A stretch of DNA of 64,000 nucleotides from Humulus lupulus (GCF_963169125.1 NC_084793.1:135758297-135822296); one strand, 5' to 3'; counted from the first letter of the stretch, positions 45,466 to 58,134 are shown. Numbers and translations are program-made. Notes: generated by a model not told the origin, from the letters alone.

Positions 45466-45962
45466 AGGAGTTAAAATAAATAATAAAACAAAACATGTGT
45501 ACTAGTATAAACTTTTTTTTTATTATTATTTTTTAGTCTAAATGTAGAAAAAATGAACCTCACCCCACACTTGTAGTCCAGCAGTTTTATAGTTGTACTG
45601 CCACGTTCTGGGTTATCTCTATGCTGCCAAACCTGTCGTATAACATCTGTGTGCCGCTACTTGTGTTGTTTATTACGTGACTGCTTATAACGTATCCTCT
45701 TCTAAGTTTAAAAAATAAAAAATCAATACCTGCGTGGGTAGTGATACTTGCGGTAAGTATGGGCACGTTAAGTCCACCTAAATTAAATAAATTAAATTAA
45801 ATTAATTAATTTTTTTAATTTAAAAAAAAAACTCGGGATATTCAATCTATATAATAGGCATAACGTTTAGCTAATAATAATATCACAAACTCAAGCTTAA
45901 AACACTCCTCTCCTAAGTACGTGAAGGTTTGTTTCTCTGTCTCGCTTCGCTGCCGGCCGGCC
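45466..45962 (+). promoter_or_regulatory. Upstream region of the dioxygenase gene
   Basis: About 500 bases between the last MITE remnant and the start codon. TATA-like TATATAAT at 45848-45855 would place the transcript start near 45880 and give a leader of about 80 bases. ACGTG cores, often bound by bZIP or bHLH factors, occur at 45675-45679 and 45918-45922. The assignment rests on position only. Confidence 0.4.
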
Positions 45963-48201
45963 ATGGGAGAAGCAATAATCGATCCCGGGTACATTCAAGA
46001 GGAAGAGCACAGACCAAAGCTCGTAATCCCTCATGAGTACCTCAACGACGAAGAAATCCCTGTCATTGACCTTTCCATAGACGAGGACATTGTGCCCAGA
46101 ATTGGTGGCGCTGCCGAGAAATGGGGCTTTTTCCAGGTTGTCAACCATGGAGTTTCCAATGAACTGATCGCCAAGATCGAAGAATTGGCCTTCAAATTCT
46201 TCAATCTACCCGAAGAGGAGAAGAGGAAAGTGAAGCGAGACGAGATCAACCCCGCCGGGTTCCATGACTATCCTCATACTAAGAACGTCAGGGACTGGAA
46301 ACAAGTCTTTAACTTCTTTCTACAAGATGAGACTTTGTGGCCAACTTCATACGAGGATGGTAACAAGGAGGTCATGGTTCTCACTAATCAGTGGCCTGAT
46401 AACCCTCCTGAACTTAGGTAAATTACTTTAATTTTTTTTTTCATTTATGATCATCATATTACAAAGACCGTATATATATATATATATACATGGTTGATTA
46501 ATCAATGATTTTGAATTTCGTATATATATTTTTATTCTTACCGAATAATTATGCGGGAGATCGATATATACTACAACATGTATAATAATATATGGTTTTT
46601 TTATTTTTGTGTTTTCAGAGAAGTGTGTCAAGAGTACGCTCGAGAAATGAACAAACTAGCTTTCAGATTGTTGGGACTTATTGCAAAAAGTTTGGGCTTG
46701 CCTGAGAACAGATTTGATGACTTCTTTAAAGAGCAAATGACCCTGGTTAGATTCAATTACTATCCTCCATGTCCTGTCCCTGACTTGGCTCTAGGAGTTG
46801 GTCGCCATAAGGACTCCGTTGGCATAACCATTCTAGGCCAGGATTCTGTTGGAGGACTTCAAGTTAGGAGGAAATCGGACCAGGAGTGGATCCCAGTCAA
46901 ACCCATTCCTAATGCTTTCATCATTAACATTGGGGATCTTATTCAGGTACAATTTTGTCAACTATGTATTAGAATCTCAAGTTAGTCCTTGTGGTGTACT
47001 GTGAGTATTATAATTCCCACAATTTAATATCATATCAGATTTCACATAATTACTAAAATATAGTATTCTAAATTATTAATTCTATTTTATTTGTTGAGTT
47101 CTTGTAATCTCTAAAATTTATAACAACACAACCATAAAAAAATTACGAAGATCATATAATGTAACAGTAAGTTTATTATAATTTTTCATAAATTTATAGT
47201 TGGGATTTGTATTAAATTTTTATATTTTTTATTAAATATTTATTTAATCAAGAACAATTTAAATTTGTAATTTTTTAAAAAACAATTTAATTTTTGATAA
47301 ATAATGTGCATAATTTTTTTTATTATTTGTTTTTATAAAAGAAAAATGTACAACTAAAACCAAATATAAAAAATATATGGGATACAGATATAAATAAATA
47401 TATATTTTAATTTATTGAAAGATGTATTTATAAATATAGCTTCTCCATAATATATTTTTGGGAAATTATTATACCGCATAAAATGTGATTGAGCACTCGT
47501 ACCCCTAAGTAGTATTGATTTTATGAATGCAAATTTGTCAAACTATATATTAATATTTTATTGACATCATTATCTTTTATAATCTTATCTTAAATAGTAT
47601 AAAGAAATTTTCGTCAAAAAAAGAAGAAGAAGTTCCTTTTAACTTGATTAATGTTGTGTCAAAATAATATGATTGACACGTGGCAATCCAATTTGCTTAC
47701 GGCTTTTAGTGATGGGTGAAAAATTAAAGAGAGTTGCTAATTTGCACCTTAAGGTGTCCAAACACTATATGAGGTAGTAATTTATATGATTGGTCATTGA
47801 TATTTCATAATATTTATTAAATTCAAATGTGTGAGACCTAAAATTGGATTGCACCAATAATAGTATATCACCTATTTGTGGTATTGAGTACCAGTGGTGC
47901 CCTTAGCCTTTCTCGAAATTAAAATGGGTTTGTTGAACAGGTTTGGAGCAATGGCAAGATCGAGAGCGTGGAGCACAGGGCAGTAGTGAATACTCAGAAG
48001 GCGAGGTTTTCACTTCCATTCTTCTTTGCCCCAGGACAAGACCTAATGGTGAAGCCCTTGGAAGAACTACTGAACGGAGAGCCCCCTAAATACAAGACTT
48101 ATAACTGGGGTAAATTTTTTGCTAATAGAAACCATGGCGACTTTAAGAAAAGGGATGTGGAGAACATCCAAATTACTCATTTTACCCTACAGGATAAATA
48201 A
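45963..48201 (+). CDS. 2-oxoglutarate/Fe(II)-dependent dioxygenase (plant DOXC class), 3 exons
   Basis: Exons 45963-46417, 46619-46946 and 47941-48201 encode 347 residues; introns are GT..AG and the phases fit. ATG 45963 is the first in frame and gives the N-terminus MGEAIIDPGYIQ. The N-terminal DIOX_N domain covers about residues 30-140 (EIPVIDLS, WGFFQVVNHGV). The 2OG-Fe(II) core covers about 190-295: iron ligands His215, Asp217 (GRHKDS) and His273 (VEHRAV), and the 2-oxoglutarate Arg283-x-Ser285 (ARFSLPF). All key residues are present and the length is normal. The C-terminus (YNWGKFFANRNHGDFKK...ENIQI) recalls Arabidopsis At3g19000/At3g19010-like oxidases from memory. The substrate is unknown; such enzymes act in hormone or specialised metabolism, in the cytosol. 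It is the only intact host gene in the window. Confidence 0.93.
46470..46489. repeat. (TA)n microsatellite in intron 1
   Basis: About nine TA units in the 201-bp first intron of the dioxygenase gene. Confidence 0.8.
47729..47915. mobile_element. Small MITE in intron 2 of the dioxygenase gene
   Basis: 187 bp. Left end GAGAGTTGCTAATTTGCACC; right end in reverse complement CGAGAAAGGCTAAGGGCACC, an imperfect inverted repeat. It is flanked by the perfect 8-bp duplication AAATTAAA at 47721-47728 and 47916-47923, as for hAT-like transposition. The right end lies 25 bases before exon 3 (47941). Confidence 0.65.
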
Positions 48202-48208
48202 ATATTGG

Positions 48209-48360
48209 GTAAGAGAAAAATATGATTAATTCAACCAAACTTTTTTCTAATTTGGTTAATATTTGATTTAAATATTTCCTTATATATATATAATTGACTA
48301 GCTGATGATTTTTGTTTATAATAATCCTTATTAAGTCTTGTTTCCTCACCTATCTTTCAG
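48209..48360 (+). other. Possible 3' UTR intron of the dioxygenase gene
   Basis: A GTAAGA donor 8 bases after the stop codon and a T-rich tract with TATCTTTCAG acceptor ending at 48360. Downstream sequence looks like 3' untranslated DNA. The gap from stop to junction is below 50 bases, so nonsense-mediated decay would not be expected. Needs transcript evidence. Confidence 0.4.
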
Positions 48361-48619
48361 GAGTAGTTGAGTGTGGTGTTCTAGACCGAGAGCATAGAAC
48401 TTTGCGGACTGGAGCATCGAAGTTCTATTCAATAAGGCTGGTGGATTTTCGTAAACTGTACTTTTTTTTTTTATTGTATGATCATTATGCCCACTTATGG
48501 ATGCATATGCTAATTGGTATAATAAATATCCTAAGTGTGATTGTAATAATGGTGCATAGGGAGCTATCTATGCATATATGTATCAATTTATGCATTATCT
48601 ATGTTTAATATATTGGTGT

Positions 48620-49732
48620 CTACATAATTGTGTGGATGAGTTAAATTATGTTCTCTTGAACTTTACTATTCGTGTTGGATTTCTACGCAAATTGGATTTA
48701 TTTTTTTAAAAGAAAAATTATTTGTATTTAAGAAGTAAATAATATCACTGTTGTTGCCGTGGGACACTAAAAGGTATAAGAATGAAAAAAACGTCATTTC
48801 AACATGAAAAAAATAGAGAAAATTTACATAAATGCCTTAAAAATATAAATTTATTCCAAAAATACTTTAAAACAACTTATTTTCCCATTATATCGTGCCA
48901 CATCAGCATAGTATACTAGATGTTGAAAAAAAATTGAGAATTCCCACTACTCGAAATTTTTATATTTTCTGAGTTGTAAAAAATTATATTTTAATTATTT
49001 TTAATAATGATAAGATACCACTAATTGGTCATTTTTTTTATACATAAAAAAGCTTTATTCTTAGATCATATTATTTCAATGCTTTTTGGTTACTTCCAAA
49101 ACTTAATTATAGACATCTTATTATATCAATTAGTTATTTTAAGTTATATTATGATATCTAACCATTTAGAGGAAATTACACCTCATGCCCAGTTTTTGAA
49201 TGCCCCTTTCGCAACTACCCTAATTTTCAAATATTTCAATTTATACCAACTTTTTTTTTTTTTTAATAAAAACTCTTATTCTATCCTTTGTTAATTTTCT
49301 CACTCCAAGCTGATCCAAATATTTGTTCCAACAATCACCAGTGAAACAAAAGTTATAAATTATATCATTTATAATATATTAGGTAAAAACAATGTAAAAT
49401 GCATATTTGCTTAGTTTTATATAGAAAATGTATTAATTTTTTTTTTCAACTACCATATAAAATTTAAATAAATAAACAGTGTTATATATTATAAAAGAAT
49501 GACATAAACATAATTTTTTTTTAAATTAACCAAAACATTGTCTACAGTTTTTTTTTTAATATGATAATCTTATGCTTTTTAAAAAAATAAAAACTATTAA
49601 ACCAAGAATATGTTACATAGACACTTTTTATTTATCAAGATATATTGAATTCTATTTTTAAAATTAAATAATTTTTTTCTAATTTTCTTTTAGAAAAAAT
49701 ACCTATGAATTTCAATATAATAAAATATCAAA
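48620..49732. other. AT-rich intergenic DNA
   Basis: No gene recognised. A phrase GAAAATTTACATAAATGCC near 48823 looks like the end of some MULE-related repeats and has a weak reverse partner near 51760. Confidence 0.5.
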
Positions 49733-50535
49733 ATTAAGTCTTGTGATTTAAATTTTAAAGAGTCGTAGTTTAGATTTTTAAGGATCATGGTTTATATTTT
49801 ATACAATCGTGGTTTAGATTTTAAGCCTAGTGGTTTAACTTTTAAGCATTGTGGTTTAAATTTTAAAAAGTCGTGGTTTAAATTTTAAGTCTTGTGGATT
49901 AAATTTTAAGTCTCGTTGTTTAAATTTTAAAGAGTCGTTTAAATTTTAAAGAGCCGTGATTTAAATTTTAAATGATCGTGGTTTATATTTTATATGGTCG
50001 TGGTTTAGATTTTAAGCCTAGTAGTTTAACTTTTAAGCCTTGTGGTTTAAATTTTAAAGAGTCGTAGTTTAAATTCAAGCCTCGTGGTTTAAAATTTTAA
50101 AGAGTCGTAGTTTAAATTTTAAGCCGTGTGGTTTAAATTTTGAAGATTAGTGGTTTAAATTTTAAAGAGTCGTGATTTAGATTTTAAATGATCAGGGTTT
50201 ATATTTTATATGGTCGTGGTTTAGATTTTAAGCCAAGTAGTTTAACTTTTAAGCATCGTGATTTAAATTTTAAAGAGTTGTGGTTTAAATTCAAGTATTG
50301 CGGTTTAAATTTTAAAGAATAGTTATTTAAATTTTAAGCCTTGTGGTTTAAATTTTAAAAAGTAATGATTTATATTTTAAGCTTTGTGGTTTACATTTTG
50401 AAGAGTTGTGGTTTAGATTTTAAGTCTTGAGGCTAAACTTTTTAAAGGGTCGTGGTTTAGACTTTATGTCTTGATCTTTATATTTTAAATGATTGTTGTT
50501 TATATTTTAAGATTTATGGTTTACCTTTTAAACCT
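49733..50535. repeat. Array of about 36 units of 21-23 bases, core GTGGTTTAAATTTTAA
   Basis: Units such as TCGTGGTTTAAATTTTAAAG and CCTTGTGGTTTAAATTTTAA follow one another for about 800 bases. A longer pattern beginning GGTTTATATTTTATA recurs at 49789, 49980 and 50196 with the same order of unit types after it, so the array has a higher-order period of roughly 190-216 bases. No coding sense in any frame. Confidence 0.85.
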
Positions 50536-51807
50536 TTATTTTTATATTTTAAAAAATAATTTTTTATAGATTGAATACATTCCTATAAATATAGTTGTCA
50601 CACACATATATATGACACACTACAATTAGAATGTATTTCCAATTTAACTATAATATGACACATATAATATACATTACAATAACACTTATATCCATGTTCT
50701 CAAATAAGGATAATTTGGGAAGTCTCATGATAATAATTGGTAAAGTTCAACTAAATATATTTAGTATCTAATTTAGTTAACTACTACTAAAAGTGGGTAG
50801 TTATCAACTTTCTCATACTATTTAAGATACACTTTCATAACCATTAAGAATATTTCAGAAATTAATGAGTTGTCATATAGTATAATAAATTACCATATAA
50901 TTTATTAATAAAAATTAATTTAGTATTCTGAACAATAACTTTTAAAAGACTTTTTTAGTAACTTATATAATTTACATGTCTTATTATTTAAGATAATTTT
51001 ACGTTACTTTCAAGTCTATTTTAGAAACTAATTAGTTATCGTATAGTATAAAAAGTTACTTCTATAATTCCAAGTTATCATGAATAACTTATTAGAAAAT
51101 TGTACTATTTAGTATAATTCATAGTTACTTTCAAAAGCTACTTTTTTGTTGCTTTTAAAATCATTTAAGAAACCAATTGATACCTTTTGATATATGAATA
51201 AATTTTTGGGTATGCCACAAATTTAAAACAACCAACGAACTTAGCGAGTTACCAAATATAGTCATCGTATGTTCTATTTAAAAGTTACCAAACAATATCC
51301 TAAAAAATATTTTAACAATGTTACTTGAAGTGTTTCAAAAATAGCTTTAAAGTTAATTAGACTATCATATGGTATCTTTTAAATGTAAAATAAGAATATA
51401 TTTTTTGGTATATTAAATTTTGTTTAAGTTTAAAATTTAGTTACTTTTTGGTTAACAAAATATAAAAAAGAAACTAAAATGTTGTCTTTTTTTATTCTGG
51501 TCATCTTCTCCAGCAACGATGAAAAAAATATACTTCCCACATATCAAAATAACCACCTTGAAGAGTAGGTCGCAACCAACAAGAGATGTGGCCGAAAAAA
51601 TCTTTTGAAGTTAAGGACAAGAAAGAGAAATTGAGAACTCGGTAAACATGAAGGAAAAAAAATCAGCGAAAACCTCAAAAAACAAGTAAACAAAAAAAAT
51701 ATTGGTGTAAATGAAGTAACGATATTTTTGTAAATAAGATACAAAACATGGTGTTAAATGTAAATTTTTCCAATTTTTTTTTTTTGCTAATTTGTTACAT
51801 TTGATAG
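50536..51807. other. AT-rich intergenic DNA
   Basis: I see no gene and no clear element, only scattered repeats of words such as AAGTTACTTT. Small minus frames at 51544-51823 are rich in Phe and Leu and look like composition effects. Confidence 0.5.
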
Positions 51808-52190
51808 GGAGATTCTTAAGCACAACACATTGTGTTGCACTGTCGTTTTTCGCATGTAGATAATTAGAATTTCAAATTTTTTATGACAATGTAGTTATAG
51901 AGAACATTTTGCAACATTTTGAGAAATTCCAAATAATCTATAGTGCTGAAAACAGGAGAGAAACAAGTTGTTTCACATGCGTATAAAAAAATACGTGCAG
52001 CAAACTGTTTGAACTCTATTTTCGGTACTGTAAAATATTCAGAATTTCTGAAAGTTTTTGCATGATGTTTTAAATAACTACAATATGCACCGTCATTAAA
52101 AAATTGAAATTATAGTGATCCACACGTGGAAAACCACCATTTGGGTGTAGGTACAACACAAAACGTGTATTGTATCAGAGATTTCTCTTG
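51808..52190. mobile_element. Candidate MITE
   Basis: The left part GAGATTCTTAAGCACAACAC..TTGTGTTGCAC is matched imperfectly by the reverse complement of the right part, GAAATCTCTGATACAATAC..TTGTGTTGTAC, giving arms of about 35 bases around some 300 bases of non-coding DNA. No clear target duplication was fixed. Confidence 0.45.
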
Positions 52191-52329
52191 TATTCATAAT
52201 AATTAAATAATTACATATTAAAAAAAGGAATATTTACATAAAGTGATAAAAAAGCCACTTTTAAAACATTTATACGGATGCACGTTTTTTTTAACATTTT
52301 ACTATTCATTGTTTTTTTCTTTCATTTTT

Positions 52330-52786
52330 ACGGTCTCTCCTCTCTGGCTCCGGCGGTGCTCTCGCAGGTGGGAAGTCGGCAAGGATGTGTGGGTGCTGGT
52401 GGAGGGGCTCGCGCGAAGGGACTCTCGGATGGTGGTTGCGACGAAGTGTGGGAGAGACTCAGCGTTGGCATCAACGTTTTGGGTGCTGGGTATGTGGCTT
52501 TCTGATTGGGAACTCAGAGGCTGGTTTTGCGCGCAGTAAGGATAGGTGCTTGGGGATCTAACGAATTGGAGCTAAGATGGGGAGAGGTGAGGGGTCCTGG
52601 GCTTGCGCAGAGGTTTGGGTCGGGTCGGCTTGCACAAGTGGAATCGCGTCTGTGCATGGACGATAGAGCTCGGAGCTAGGATGAGGTTGCGAATCTCAGG
52701 GGTGCTCAGAGCTTGGGACGGGATGCACCTGGGCTCGATTTTGGGGCTTGAGTGAGGATGAGGCTAGGGGTTTTGGGTACAAGGTT
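52330..52786. other. GC-rich unassigned segment, interrupted by LTR I
   Basis: A sharp rise in G+C compared with both sides. It continues after LTR I at 59046 for about 150 bases (GGTTGATTGGGTAGTGAGGG). Frames on the plus strand are open for up to 98 codons but resemble nothing I know. It could be a worn coding exon, or the 5' end of an old LINE or MULE. Confidence 0.35.
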
Positions 52787-53301
52787 TGTAACGCCCTGGT
52801 TACCCCAGAACAGTTACGGTGAACGGTGAACCGGAAATTTGACTCATTGCCTGAGTCCTTTGGTTAAAATGTGTTCTAAGTGTTATTAACAGGTTAAGGT
52901 GCAAACCAATAAGAAGGAAAGGATATGTTTTATTGATACATAAAACTGTTCATGGGCCCACAATAACATTTACAAGTTATTTACAACTCAAAAATGTCAT
53001 TACTATTCCAAAAGTTCAAACCCCGCCGACCTAAGCGGCAAAAATAGGGTAAACCCCCTAGTTCCTCTGAGAACTCCTTGGCCGTGGTGGTCAAGCGGCC
53101 GCATATGTACACATCACCTCCTAAGCTCTCCACTCAAGGCTGGGTGAGCTTTTCTTTTCCTTTACCTGCACCACATAGCACCCATGAGCCAAAGCCCAGC
53201 AAGAAAACATAACATTATATGTAAACATCATCAAATGATTATCATTATAATCACACAGAGCTCATAGCTTTCAAACAGATGAGTGAATATCACTTGACGT
53301 C

Positions 53302-53479
53302 CTGATAAACCATACTGAGTGACTGACAAACAGGTCACTAATTCAAATGGAAGAGTGGCTGCTAGGTAAGCCACTAGCCTTCAATAGGTTCTGGTAAACC
53401 ATACTGAGTGACTGACAAGCAAGTCACTATTTCAAGTGGAAAAGTGGCTGCTAGGTAAGCCACTAGCCTTCAAGCGCTT
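53302..53479. repeat. 89-bp tandem duplication in LTR I
   Basis: Two copies starting CTGATAAACCATACTGAGTG (53302) and CTGGTAAACCATACTGAGTG (53391), each with GTGGCTGCTAGGTAAGCCAC. Confidence 0.85.
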
Positions 53480-54187
53480 ATATTATTCATCGACCTTGAG
53501 GTCGGTCCAGCATTAATGCTCTTTGAGTCATTCAATGCAGAAAGTCGATTAGATCTAATCTTTATTGGCTTGCGTTGAACATGCTAAGGCCGTCCTGAGT
53601 AATGAGTCAGCGCAATGTGACCAGTGCCCAGTACCACTGCCGAACCTGACTAATGAGTCAAAACTTCACAGTTGATACTAGCACCTTTGCCAAATCTGAC
53701 TAATGAGTCAGTACCATGCATAAGTGAGCAACATTTGCTAAGTATTCCATAATCAATTCATGTCCACATTTATACATCCAACATGCCTCATGAATAGCCA
53801 TGCATGTCACATTTGGGGTGCAGTTTTCTTACCTCTGATTCGAGCTAGAATGAACAAAAGAACGACCCTTGAGAACGGTTTAGCTTTTAGTCCTTTAGCG
53901 GTTACCTAATCATAACACATTATAGGATACCATCAATAACATGATAATAAAAAGTTCTCAAACCAATATCTAGCCTCCAAGATATCAATCCAAACTAATC
54001 CAAGTAGTAAGGACACTCCCAAGGCCTAAAACTAGGTTCCCGGGGTCAAAACGAGCAAATGGGGCGAAAACTGGGCAAGGGCTGCGGCCCTAGCACCTTG
54101 GGCCGCGGCCCCAAGAGTTCCCTGAGGCAAGGGCCGCGGCGCCCAACAGGCACAAAAACTCCACCTGCTTCTTCAAGGCAGGGCCGC

Positions 54188-57100
54188 TGTAACGTCCTAC
54201 GTTTTCGGGTACCTTTAAACGACTCGGGTCGGGATTTTTCCTCCGGGTTAAGAATATTATTTTAAATAATATTATATTTTGTTTGTAAGTATTCCATGAG
54301 TTATTGCTAGCCAAAATATGAATTTTGTGATTTTAAAAGTCAAGATAAGACTTTCGGTCCTGGACCGACACAAAAACCCTGATCGGGTAAAAATCTCGGA
54401 AAATAAAATGAAAAATCGTGGCAATTATATTTTGGGCATAAAATACATTCATAAAAGTTAAAGTTTGGTCAAAAATAATAAACCTAAAAGAAAATGGAAA
54501 TTTTAGGGCATTTTGTGTTAAATGCCTAATTTTACCGAAATGGGGAATTTTATTCCATGAATGGACCTTAGGTTAAATTTTACTATGTGATTAATTAAAT
54601 TAAATGTGAGAGACATTTAATTTAATTAATTAATGTTAAGTTTGGTGATTAAAACTTAATAAGAGCGAAAAAAGGTGTCAAAAGCCAATTTGGACTTTTC
54701 TTCTTATGAAACCTTTATTAACCTTTATTAAAAAAAAAAAAAAATGAAATGATCATATATGGAAATGGTGGCCGGCCATGTGACTCTTTTTAAAGATGTG
54801 AACAAAACAAGTCAAGTGGACAAGTGGGAGTAAAACACTTGAGTGTTTTTAGGTTAAATTAGATAGTATAAATTATTCTCACCCCCAAAACCGATCCCCA
54901 CACTCTCTCTCATTCACTCATCTGATTTTTGGAGACCTCTCAAAGTGTTCTCTCCATTTTTCAACCCCAAGAACACCAAGGAAACTTTGAGGCTAAGTCT
55001 TGGTCTAGGAAGTATTTTCCCTAAGGTAAAGTTTCACTAATCTAGGCTTTTGTAAAGTTTTAAGCATAGAGTTTCAAATAGCTAATTAACTATGTTGTTG
55101 GGGGAACTTGGTTAGGGTTTTTGAAAGGTTTTGAAGGAGTCAAAGCTTATAGGAAGGTCCAAAACTTAAGCAAGAACACTAAAGAGGTAAAAAGTTTACT
55201 TTTGATGATTTTGTTGTAGGGATTTTAGTTTTAAGCATTATTTTGTATATCTAATGCTTAAAGTTTCTTGTTGGTGATGTAATAAGGTTATGGTAGTTGT
55301 TTAATAATTTTTATGATGCATGTGTATTGATTTTTGAAAATGGGAACCAAAACCCCCAAGGGTTTTGTAGGATACCCTAAAACAAAACATGTTTTGAGCT
55401 GTGACTTCCAAAGGGTCAAGCAGCCACTGTATATTGTTTTTGTAAAATTAAATTGTACTGTGATGTTGTTGAGATTGAGTACATAAAATTGAGCTTTTGA
55501 AACACTAAAAAATGTTTAGAAATGAGTAAGTTATGCTATTTCAAAGTTTAGGTAAAAAACTATTTTTTCGTATTCTTATTTTCGGAACTAAGTTTGGACA
55601 GCCACTGTATAGGGAAAATGAACCCAGTTTTTTCTAAAATTTTGTGGACATATTTCTGGCATAACCTATTATTCCACTGTAAAATTTGGTAAGAAAATAT
55701 TGAACGGTTTGAAAGTTATTAACTGTCAAAGTTTGGAAAAAAAGAAGGACTTGAAAATAATGTCATTTTTACCTCATTGTTGGAAAATGATTTCACCAAT
55801 AAAAAATGCTCATTTTGACCTAAGATTTTACAAAGACCTAAATGGCATAACAAAAATGGAATTGGGAAATTTTGGTAACAATTGGGTAAGTAAATTTCAA
55901 GTTGTGAACTAACGAAGTATGTAGTTAAAAATGTGAAAAATAGGTTTTTCACACTTAGTGTAAAAATGAGATTTTGGAACATAAGGTAAAAAGTAAAATT
56001 TTGCTTATTTCAATATATAAATTGGTAAGTCTTGAAATCATATTTTCACTAAAATTACCCCTTTGAGTTTAAATGAATTATTTTTATTAAAGAGTTTTTA
56101 TTCTTTCTAAAAATAAGAGATTTAATTTATTAATAGTTAATAAATTAAAAGAGGGTTTAAAACCCTATATTTTGAGAAAATAATTAAATGAATTATTTTT
56201 CTAGTAAGTAAAAAAATTGATTAATTGCTTTTGGAAAATTAATTAGTCAAGATGAGAAATTTATAACGGTTTTCCTAATTAAGACAAATTAAGCAATTTT
56301 CTTAAATCGGTTTTTAGATATTATAACCTTAAGAAAACTAAAAGGAAAATTTAAAGAGTTTATTTTCTTTAAAAATAATTAAGGAATTTATTTGTATTTT
56401 CTGGATGTAATACCGGCCAAAATCTTACATATTTTAACCGACTAGTCGAAAGTGCGGGTTAATAGCGATACCTTGAAAGAATAAGATTTTTAGCGGGTTG
56501 TGGGGAAATACCATTGTGATACCCGAGCCTAGGTATCGAGACCTTAGGATAGGTCTCCCTGAGACTTAGGGTTTAGTCTCGAATACTTTGTATGCCTTTC
56601 CTTAATAGGTTTAAAACCAAATAAGGATTATAAATCCTTACAAATGACTTTTATTAAAATGACCAAACTGCCCAAAATAATAATAATGAATTATGAGTGC
56701 CATAATTAATTCGAGTATACTGTATGGATAACTACAGTATTGGCTAAGTGTAACTGGATTGAACGTTGGAGGGTGAAAACTTGCTGAGCGCTAAGGACTC
56801 CAAGTAAGTCAACTTATATTGTATGGCTGCAACATGAAATGATTATTGTCTTGTATGTTAGTATAGGGATACATGCATATACATAGGCTGTCATAGAAAG
56901 TTGCTTAGAGACGTTAGTCTAGTGAGTGCTGATTTAGAAAATATGAACGGTAGAAGTCCGTCATATCCTAGACGGTTGATCCCCGTCACACTGCTTGATT
57001 TTATTTATGTCTGGTTCATTACCGCGACGAGTGGCCATGAGATGAGGATAAGCTGGTTAAACCTAGGGGCGCCAAGATAAATGGGACCTAGGGGCCCTCA

Positions 57101-58134
57101 TGCTTACTTAATCATTGGACGGTTAGAATCCGAGCAAGTGCTATGATAAGTTATTCCCGGATAGCAGCCGTGAATATTGGCCATTCCGTGAGAGTGCCTA
57201 GAGATACTAGGGGTTGCCAAGATTGAGTGAGGCTGAACACCCTAGGGGCAGCTGCTCACCAGCACCACTGATTAACATAGAAGTCTCCGTAAAACCGTGT
57301 AAATTGGATTACACTCTTGAATATGTAGCGATGCCCTAGGTAACACGATAGTTACCCTTGATGAGAATATTTATTGGCTAGATCTTAGTGTGGGGATTCG
57401 GTTCTCTTTTACAGATTAGCAATTATGTTGGAGGGCGCGTTCGCCTGAATTGTTGGAAATTGTTGAGCGTTGGTCTCGAATTATATTGTGATATATTATA
57501 TCTGCTTGCTCTGGGATTTTCTGAGTGCAGGGATATAATTGTTGATAAGATGTAGTTGTGATATAATATATCTGCTTGCTTTGGGATTTTCTGAGTGCAG
57601 GGATATAATTGTTGATAAGATATAGTTGTGATATAATATATCTGCTTGTTCTGGGATTTTTCTGAGTGCAGGATTTTTATCTATTTACGAATTAATTTAT
57701 CATTGGTTATCAGGCATGACCATAAGTTTGCCAGGACGCTTTAGCGTTCTTGAAATTGATTGTGTAGGGTCCGTAACCCTAATTCTCTACATGCTTTGTT
57801 TGAAAGTTGATCTTACTAAGCGTTTTCGCTTACCTAGTTGTTTCATGTTGTAGGTAAGAGCAAGGGCAAGGCAGAGCAGTGAGCGCTAGAGTCTTCCTTG
57901 CAAATGTACATGTGGGCCGACCTTTTGGGAAGCCTTTTTATTTTTGGAAATGTTGTGTAATTTTCCTAAACAAGGCTCACTCTAATTTTTATAAAACATG
58001 TTTGTAACTAAATGTTAAGTATGGCCATACGACTTTTTAAAAAGTTTTTTTTTCTATGGGTTTTTGAGACATTTTGTTAAATGAAAACATTTATATTTCC
58101 GCATTATTGAGTCTTGAAAATCCGGGTCGTTACA
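54188..58134 (+). mobile_element. Solo LTR J nested in LTR I
   Basis: TGTAACGTCCTACG...CCGGGTCGTTACA, with the exact duplication GCCGC at 54183-54187 and 58135-58139. Length 3947 bp, much longer than its relatives. A weakly conserved version of the family block (GTTGTAGGTAAGAGCAAGGG, near 57850) shows plus orientation. Contains a 70-bp tandem repeat. No gene recognised; short AT-rich open frames only. Confidence 0.88.
57486..57672. repeat. 70-bp tandem repeat, 2.7 copies, in LTR J
   Basis: Units begin TTGTGATATAATATATCTGC at 57556 and 57626, with a one-step variant at 57486, a constant period of 70. Each unit contains GGGATTTTCTGAGTGCAGG. Confidence 0.9.

Noticed and set aside
45921..45962. 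Longer N-terminus of the dioxygenase from 45921
   Set aside because: The codon there is GTG, not ATG; 45963 is the first in-frame ATG and fits the family's start.
48312..48608. 98-codon frame after the dioxygenase gene
   Set aside because: Fits 3' untranslated DNA; hydrophobic by composition, and overlaps the possible 3' UTR intron.
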